A stretch of 64,000 nt of DNA. Origin: JBBIQV01 sp964555285 (GTDB lineage Bacteria > Nitrospirota > Nitrospiria > Nitrospirales > Nitrospiraceae). The position numbers and the translations under genes are program-made. Each line of letters starts with the position of its first letter. Within the stretch, counting starts at the first letter, position 1. Location: the NCBI GenBank assembly GCA_964555285.1, contig CAZKRM010000004.1, positions 1-64,000 of the forward strand, given 5' to 3'. The notes beneath the pieces are model-generated. The model was not told the origin of the DNA. It saw only the letters and a program-made list of their open reading frames with translations, and ran no database searches. Positions 59,200 to 64,000 of the stretch are shown here, piece after piece.

Positions 59200-60533
59200 G
59201 CGTGAGCCACCTTCGACTGTGCCCCGAAAGTAGCTGCGACTAGCCGTTCGGCAAGCTGCTTCCCTTGCGCGATGGCATCTTCCATAGACGTGTGTTCCCA
59301 TCGACCATAGCGACCGATGGAATAGATGCCGCGGCGTTCTAGTTCAGCGAGGATAGCCGGCAACGCCCGGGCGCGGTGGCGGTCGAAGAGTACGTAGGCA
59401 TAGTAGATATCTTTGATATCGGCGACTAACACCTCGTCCTCAGGACGCAGGATTCCCGCCCGTTCGAGGCCATGCCTGACGTTCTCCAACAATCGGTCGG
59501 ACGGGGTCTGGTTAGTGGGATGGTGCGATATTTCAACGTACAGCGAGCTGCAGCCAGACCGCCCCAGGTGAGGAGAAACATTCATCGGGAAGCCAGCTCG
59601 GTAGAAAGGATATTCTTGTTCCGGAAAGTAGATCCAATGTTTGTCCGACACCTGTTCGCGAGCAATGCCCAGATTGACGCTGTAGACCGACACCCAGCGT
59701 AATCCGGCGGCCGCCTCCTTCAGTCTGGCAGGGAAATCCTTGCAGCGGCGGACCAGTTCTGGAATCGGAATGGTCGAGATCAAGGTTTCGTACCGTTCTT
59801 CACGCATTCCTGCGGGGCCTCCACGGAACAACGCTCGCCGGCGTTTCGTATCCAGTTCCATCAACTCGGCTCCGTAAACGATCTCGCCCACCGCCGGCAC
59901 AAAGGCCTCCGGAAGGACTTTGATCCCGTCTTTCGCCGGATACAAGAATGACGGATTATAGCCGAAGGCCTTCTCCTTGATCCCCAGCGCTCCATTGACG
60001 ACATCCTTCAGTTCCGGCTTGGGCACCAGCCAAGACACCCAATCGGACGTCAATTCATCCAGCGACACCTGCCAGAGTTTCTCATTGAACGGCACCATGA
60101 AATGCTTGGCCATGCCCTCGCCCAGATTCTCCACGATCCAGTCCTTGAACGAGCGCTCGTCCGGCACCCGTCGGAGGGCCGGCTGCGTCAACGTGGCAAT
60201 GAATCCCAGCAGGCACTCACGCACCACCTCCGGCGGGAGACCATGCGTATTCACCTGGAAAGGGTACTCGGTGTAGGTGCGGTGCGAATAGATGAACGAG
60301 CGGCGCGCGTGTTGCTGCAAGCGGCCTGTCAGAAGAGATTCAACCAGCTTCCTGATAGCCGGTTGGCGGAAGTGCAGCAGGTGGCCGGTCATATCGAACG
60401 TGAAGCCGTTCTTCTGGTAGGACCGGCAGAGCCCGCCGGCTTCCCGTTCCTTCTCGAATATCCGATAAGGGACGCCGCCCAGATGGTAGGCGGTGCTGAG
60501 ACCGGCAAGACCGGCGCCGACAATCAGGATCAT
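59196..60533 (-). CDS. FAD-dependent oxidoreductase, UGM/protoporphyrinogen-oxidase-like
   Basis: A 445-residue flavoprotein. FAD motif: MILIVGAGLAGLSTAYHLGG. Also YRIFEKEREAGGLCRSY and FTFDMTGHLLHF, a pattern shared with UDP-galactopyranose mutase and amine oxidases, and SIGRYGRWEHTSMEDAI near the end. In polysaccharide clusters such enzymes often remodel nucleotide sugars. ATG at 60533 overlaps the upstream gene's stop (ATGA). It is translationally coupled on both sides. Confidence 0.88.
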   Translation of the reverse strand: MILIVGAGLAGLSTAYHLGGVPYRIFEKEREAGGLCRSYQKNGFTFDMTGHLLHFRQPAIRKLVESLLTGRLQQHARRSFIYSHRTYTEYPFQVNTHGLPPEVVRECLLGFIATLTQPALRRVPDERSFKDWIVENLGEGMAKHFMVPFNEKLWQVSLDELTSDWVSWLVPKPELKDVVNGALGIKEKAFGYNPSFLYPAKDGIKVLPEAFVPAVGEIVYGAELMELDTKRRRALFRGGPAGMREERYETLISTIPIPELVRRCKDFPARLKEAAAGLRWVSVYSVNLGIAREQVSDKHWIYFPEQEYPFYRAGFPMNVSPHLGRSGCSSLYVEISHHPTNQTPSDRLLENVRHGLERAGILRPEDEVLVADIKDIYYAYVLFDRHRARALPAILAELERRGIYSIGRYGRWEHTSMEDAIAQGKQLAERLVAATFGAQSKVAHA

Positions 60534-61588
60534 GCGGCCCTCGAACTCCCCCCCGGCCCCGACGCGACCGATGGCGCAAGCGACGGCCGGGAGGCTTTGG
60601 TCACATCCACCTTGGTTAAAACGACAGCCGCCGCTCCAAAGAGTAGGAGGGTGAGCCCACACAAGATCAAGGCTGTGTCTTGCGAGACCACCATTAGCAG
60701 CAAGCCGACACTCCCCACCACGAGGGCGCAGACATAACTGATGAGGACCACTTGCGGGACCGACAGGCCCCAGTGCCGCAACCGGATCGCGATGTGGTCG
60801 GGGCTTCCAGTAAAGACCGGCAGTCCACGCAACGAGCGAATGTACATCACGAAGAGGGTATCGAAAATCGGGACCCCCAAAATGAACAGTGGGGCGAGCA
60901 GCGACAGCGGATGGCTGCTGGGATATTGCCCGATCATGGAGAGCGCACCGAGCATCAGCCCGATGAACATGGCGCCCGTGTCTCCCATATAGATCGTGGC
61001 CGGCTGCCGGTTATATCTCAGGAAGCCCAGCAGACTGCCGATCAAGGCCATCAGCATGAACGCGATGGCTTGATCGCCGTTGAGCACCGCCACGATGAAG
61101 AGGAAGCCCGCGCAGATCGCGCCGACGCCGGCTGAAAGCCCATCCATAATATCCAACAAGTTGAACGCATTGATCAGGCCGATCATCCAGAGCACCGAGA
61201 GCACGAGTGCCAGCCAGTCCGGCAGTATCGCAATTTGAATCTGGATCCCGCTTTTGATGAGGACGAAGACGGCCAGCAGTTGCCCGGCAAGTTTAGTTTT
61301 CGGCGTCAGCACTCCGAAATCGTCGATCAATCCCAGCATGACCACGATGGTGCCGGCCAGGACGATTCCCAACACCTCCTGCCGGAACTCGAAGGTAAAG
61401 GCCAGGCTCATCAGGAACGCCAGATAGATGGCCAATCCTCCGAGATACGGCACCGGCTCGTGCTGGTGCTTGAGCTTCCCGTCCGGCGCATCCACGATGT
61501 TGTATCGTAGCGCGGCCAGCCGAGCTAGCGGCACTCCATACAAGGCCAGGAGCAGTGCGAGGGTAAAGGTCAGTGGATACAGATACAC
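60530..61588 (-). CDS. polyprenyl-phosphate sugar-1-phosphate transferase (WecA/MraY family)
   Basis: A 352-residue membrane enzyme that begins a polysaccharide by loading a sugar phosphate on undecaprenyl phosphate. About ten TM helices. Motifs: VDAPDGKLKHQHEPVPYLGG, MLGLIDDFGVLTPKTKL, the catalytic NAFNLLDIMDGLSAGVGA, and IYMGDTGAMFIGLMLG. GTG at 61588 was chosen because GAAGG lies 6 bases upstream and the first TM follows directly; the frame extends upward without homology. Confidence 0.93.
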   Translation of the reverse strand: MYLYPLTFTLALLLALYGVPLARLAALRYNIVDAPDGKLKHQHEPVPYLGGLAIYLAFLMSLAFTFEFRQEVLGIVLAGTIVVMLGLIDDFGVLTPKTKLAGQLLAVFVLIKSGIQIQIAILPDWLALVLSVLWMIGLINAFNLLDIMDGLSAGVGAICAGFLFIVAVLNGDQAIAFMLMALIGSLLGFLRYNRQPATIYMGDTGAMFIGLMLGALSMIGQYPSSHPLSLLAPLFILGVPIFDTLFVMYIRSLRGLPVFTGSPDHIAIRLRHWGLSVPQVVLISYVCALVVGSVGLLLMVVSQDTALILCGLTLLLFGAAAVVLTKVDVTKASRPSLAPSVASGPGGSSRAA

Positions 61589-61703
61589 CGTTGAACCTTC
61601 GCCGGCACAGCCGCAAGAACGAACAACTTCGGAGAGGACGCTGGTGCCACTATGCCTACCTCTGTACGGGAACTGCGCATCACACAAGAATCACGTTGAA
61701 CGA

Positions 61704-62894
61704 TCAACTTACGCATGTCTCGTATAATCGTTCATGTTGCCTGACGATGGATTCGATTCCGAACTCTCCACGCACATGTTCTTGCCCTCGCGCTCCCATG
61801 AGTTCTGCCTGTTCGGGATGATCCAAGAGAGTTCGAATCGCTGCCGCCAGCGCAGCCGGTTCACCGGGTGGAACGAGGAGGCCCGTCTGACCATGGCTCA
61901 CAAACTCTGGAATGCCATCGACGGCTGTCGCCACAACCGGTCGAGCCGCCGCCAGCGCCTCGAGGATCGCGATTCCAAATCCTTCATACAAGGATGGCAA
62001 CACAAATATCTGCATAAGCGGTAAGAGATGTGGAATGTCCCGGCGCACGCCTGCAAACACCACCCAAGGAGCAATCCCCAACCGTTCACTGAGCGCTCGA
62101 AGACTGTCAGACGCCGGCCCATCGCCAATAATTAGCAACTGGCAAGGAGGGGAAGCAGCGCCTCCCTTCAAAGAGGCAAGAGCCTCCAGCAACACCCTGA
62201 GCCCCTTCTTCGGTTCGACCAGCCGGCAGACGGTCCCAAGAACCGGCATCCCCTCTTGCAACCCCAACTCTGCTCTCTTCGCGGAAGCAACGCCGCTGAA
62301 TCTCTCGACATCGACGCCGAACGGAATCGTCATGTATTGAGCCTTCTCGCCCCCGATTTGAGAAAATACCGACCGGCGAACCGCTTCCGAACAACAGACA
62401 ATGGAATCGGTCCATCCGGTCGTGAGCCGATCAATCATCCGCGACAGCCATCCTTCCGTGACCATTACATCATGGTAGGACGAAATCACGCGTGGTCCCC
62501 TCAGGATACGTCCGACGATCCTGGCGGCCATATTAGCCCACAACAAGAATGCATGGATGACCTGCGGACGCTCCCGCGAGACAAGGCGGTAGAGTTTCAT
62601 GAGGACTCGGACATCCAGTTTGCCCTTCCCCCCCAGACTCACAAACATGACACCGCGCTTTCGCAGTTCCCGTCCAATCACATCGTCGTCCTTCAGTGCA
62701 CACACAGTAATCTCGAAGCGTTCACGTCGCAGTCTGGTTGCCAACTGGAGAATGTGCTCTTCGGTTCCCCCAACACCGAGCCCCACCGCCAAGAGCAACA
62801 CTTTCACCCGGCGCGGAGACGTACTGGTACCGGCACACACTGGCTCGAACGACCCCTGAGCATGTACGTCCGCTATCACCGAGAGAGAGGGCAT
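61704..62894 (-). CDS. glycosyltransferase, GT4 family
   Basis: A 396-residue GT-B transferase: LLLAVGLGVGGTEEHILQLA, VIHAFLLWANMAARIVGR, GRILRGPRVISSYHDVMV, and the donor site VLPSLYEGFGIAILEALAA with GIPEFVSHGQTGLLVP. The start at 62894 is preceded by GAGGTG. It lies 115 bases upstream of the WecA-like start. Confidence 0.92.
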   Translation of the reverse strand: MPSLSVIADVHAQGSFEPVCAGTSTSPRRVKVLLLAVGLGVGGTEEHILQLATRLRRERFEITVCALKDDDVIGRELRKRGVMFVSLGGKGKLDVRVLMKLYRLVSRERPQVIHAFLLWANMAARIVGRILRGPRVISSYHDVMVTEGWLSRMIDRLTTGWTDSIVCCSEAVRRSVFSQIGGEKAQYMTIPFGVDVERFSGVASAKRAELGLQEGMPVLGTVCRLVEPKKGLRVLLEALASLKGGAASPPCQLLIIGDGPASDSLRALSERLGIAPWVVFAGVRRDIPHLLPLMQIFVLPSLYEGFGIAILEALAAARPVVATAVDGIPEFVSHGQTGLLVPPGEPAALAAAIRTLLDHPEQAELMGARGQEHVRGEFGIESIVRQHERLYETCVS

Positions 62895-62940
62895 CGACTG
62901 GACACCTCGTGTCTATGACCACTCGCAACGCGGATTGAAC

Positions 62941-63999
62941 TCACTCTTGAGCCATCTCCATGATTTCAGATAAGCGCACACGAATCGCAGCCCCGACCTT
63001 CTCCGGAGAGAGCATGCAGCGGATGCCCTCCGCAGCCTTCAGTCCAACTTTCTTAGCTGCACCCCGATTGTCATAGACATGGCGCATCCAGCGTGCGGCA
63101 TCTTCGATGTCGGGCTCTGCCCAGACATTTCCCTTTGCGTAGCAACCGTAGTCCCGTTCCAACTCCTTGAGTCGATAGTCCACTAAGAAACTGTTCTCCC
63201 GAGTCATGAAGTCGGTGTTGGCGGAGTAATTTGTAGCGATGACCGGTTTCCCCAGCGCCATCGCCTCCGCCATGGTCAGACCGAATCCTTCGGAACGATG
63301 GAGGGACACATAGGCATCACAGCAGGACAGCAACCCACGGGTTTCTTCCCGCGTCAGATAGGCATCCATGAGCAGAATCGAAGAACCAGACGCTTCAGCA
63401 TAGAGGCGCTTCCGATCTTGAGGATTGATGTCGGAGTTGTAGAATTTCAAGACCAGCACCGCCGGCTCGCCCGGCGAGAACGCCCTCTTAAAGGCCCGGA
63501 CAGCAGCCAGCGGGTTCTTGCGCTCGAAGCTGCTGTAGAAGTCGAACATGTAGAGGAAGATGAACTTGTCGTCTGGAATTCTATACTCTCGTCGCTGAAC
63601 AACCCTGGCCATGCTCAGATCGATCGGATGCATGATTCTCTTTACCGGGATGGGAGAAACCGCAGACAAGGCCTCAACGCAAAAAGTACTCGGTGCCCAG
63701 ATCTCATGAAAGCACTCGAAACGGTCCCTCCAGCGGTCTGGAAATCGCGAGAGTTCCCATGCCCAGTACCCGATGTTGTACTTCCCTCGAAAGTAGTCCG
63801 CCCCAACTCTGTGAGAGAACTGAAAGACCTTGTTCGGATTGACGTGAATGAGATTGAACGCATAGGGGTTCTCGCTGACAAACTCTCTCGCATAGGTCAG
63901 ATCGCGCCGATGGGAATTGCCCAGCACGACATCGTTGAGGGCACATGGGATCTCGGCAGCCTTCAATGCCGACACAATCGTCCGGGTCCCTTCCGCCAC
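62941..63999 (-). CDS. glycosyltransferase, 5' end beyond the window
   Basis: At least 352 residues of a GT4-like transferase: YNIGYWAWELSRFPDRW, FHEIWAPSTFCVEAL, YVSLHRSEGFGLTMAEAMA (donor site) and GKPVIATNYSANTDFM. The reading frame is still open at the window edge, where family members usually have 5-20 more residues, so the gene is taken as partial. It is first of the polysaccharide genes seen here. Confidence 0.88.
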   Translation of the reverse strand: MAEGTRTIVSALKAAEIPCALNDVVLGNSHRRDLTYAREFVSENPYAFNLIHVNPNKVFQFSHRVGADYFRGKYNIGYWAWELSRFPDRWRDRFECFHEIWAPSTFCVEALSAVSPIPVKRIMHPIDLSMARVVQRREYRIPDDKFIFLYMFDFYSSFERKNPLAAVRAFKRAFSPGEPAVLVLKFYNSDINPQDRKRLYAEASGSSILLMDAYLTREETRGLLSCCDAYVSLHRSEGFGLTMAEAMALGKPVIATNYSANTDFMTRENSFLVDYRLKELERDYGCYAKGNVWAEPDIEDAARWMRHVYDNRGAAKKVGLKAAEGIRCMLSPEKVGAAIRVRLSEIMEMAQE

Positions 64000-64000
64000 T

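Noticed and set aside
61731..61736. Plus-strand TATAAT near the end of a glycosyltransferase
   Set aside because: No -35 at a proper distance and no plus-strand gene follows. It is coding sequence of the minus-strand gene.
1..64000. tRNA genes, CRISPR arrays, insertion sequences, prophage or attachment sites
   Set aside because: Looked for T-loop motifs, regular spaced repeats, transposase or integrase motifs and target duplications; none were convincing.

Overview
This is a GC-rich, almost fully coding bacterial chromosome segment. The closest overall impression is a Nitrospira-type (phylum Nitrospirota) Gram-negative bacterium. That placement is inferred from protein flavour, an outer-membrane TonB system, a type-A RNase P RNA and the intergenic palindrome style. 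No rRNA or nitrification gene is present to prove it. I see about 60 protein genes, one structural RNA (rnpB), one T-box riboswitch and several convincing sigma70-type promoters. There are no tRNAs, CRISPR arrays, insertion sequences or phage genes.

Layout. (1) 0.1-6.5 kb is an iron locus: TonB-dependent receptor, a PepSY membrane protein with a beta-propeller-like insert, a small PepSY protein, TonB, a secreted hypothetical protein, then two bacterioferritins with complementary active-site losses behind a Fur-like site. (2) 6.7-17.9 kb, minus strand, runs RDD protein-mreB-mreC-mreD-mrdA-rodA-rng-dprA-topA: cell shape, RNA processing, DNA uptake and topology. (3) 18.1-32.2 kb, mostly minus strand, is a long collinear cluster ilvB-ilvN-ilvC-psd-pssA-[T-box]-leuA-cupin-leuB-NHL-asd-DUF2905-spoIID-queA: branched-chain amino acids, phosphatidylethanolamine and aspartate-family synthesis. 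leuA has its own leucine T-box riboswitch. A PpiD-like gene points the other way at 18.1 kb. (4) 32.4-34.0 kb holds a glutaredoxin-like gene whose 3' end is antisense to rnpB, a fragment of an M48 protease, and RNase HIII. (5) 34.1-43.6 kb holds a murU/amgK cell-wall-recycling pair, an aldo/keto reductase broken by a 10-N gap, VanZ, a GH57 glycosidase, galT, a TtuB/TtuA-like tRNA thiolation pair and a DnaJ variant. (6) 43.7-52.5 kb holds a CpxP/Spy-like protein, a second PepSY protein, ilvD, and a complete histidine-to-glutamate pathway (hutH-hutU convergent with hutI-ftcD). (7) 52.6-56.7 kb holds a two-component pair and a DegP-like protease. (8) 56.8-64 kb, minus strand, is an extracellular or surface polysaccharide cluster: three glycosyltransferases, a WecA-like initiating enzyme, a UGM-like flavoprotein and a sugar aminotransferase. 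It runs off the window end.

A recurring feature is short composite palindromes between genes, each built from a small repeated word in one arm and its reverse complement in the other. The best-supported unusual findings are the leucine T-box leader with a 23-bp perfect inverted repeat behind it, the grx/rnpB overlap, the paired bacterioferritins, a possible leader ORF overlapping the ilvB start, and a probably leaderless hutH mRNA.
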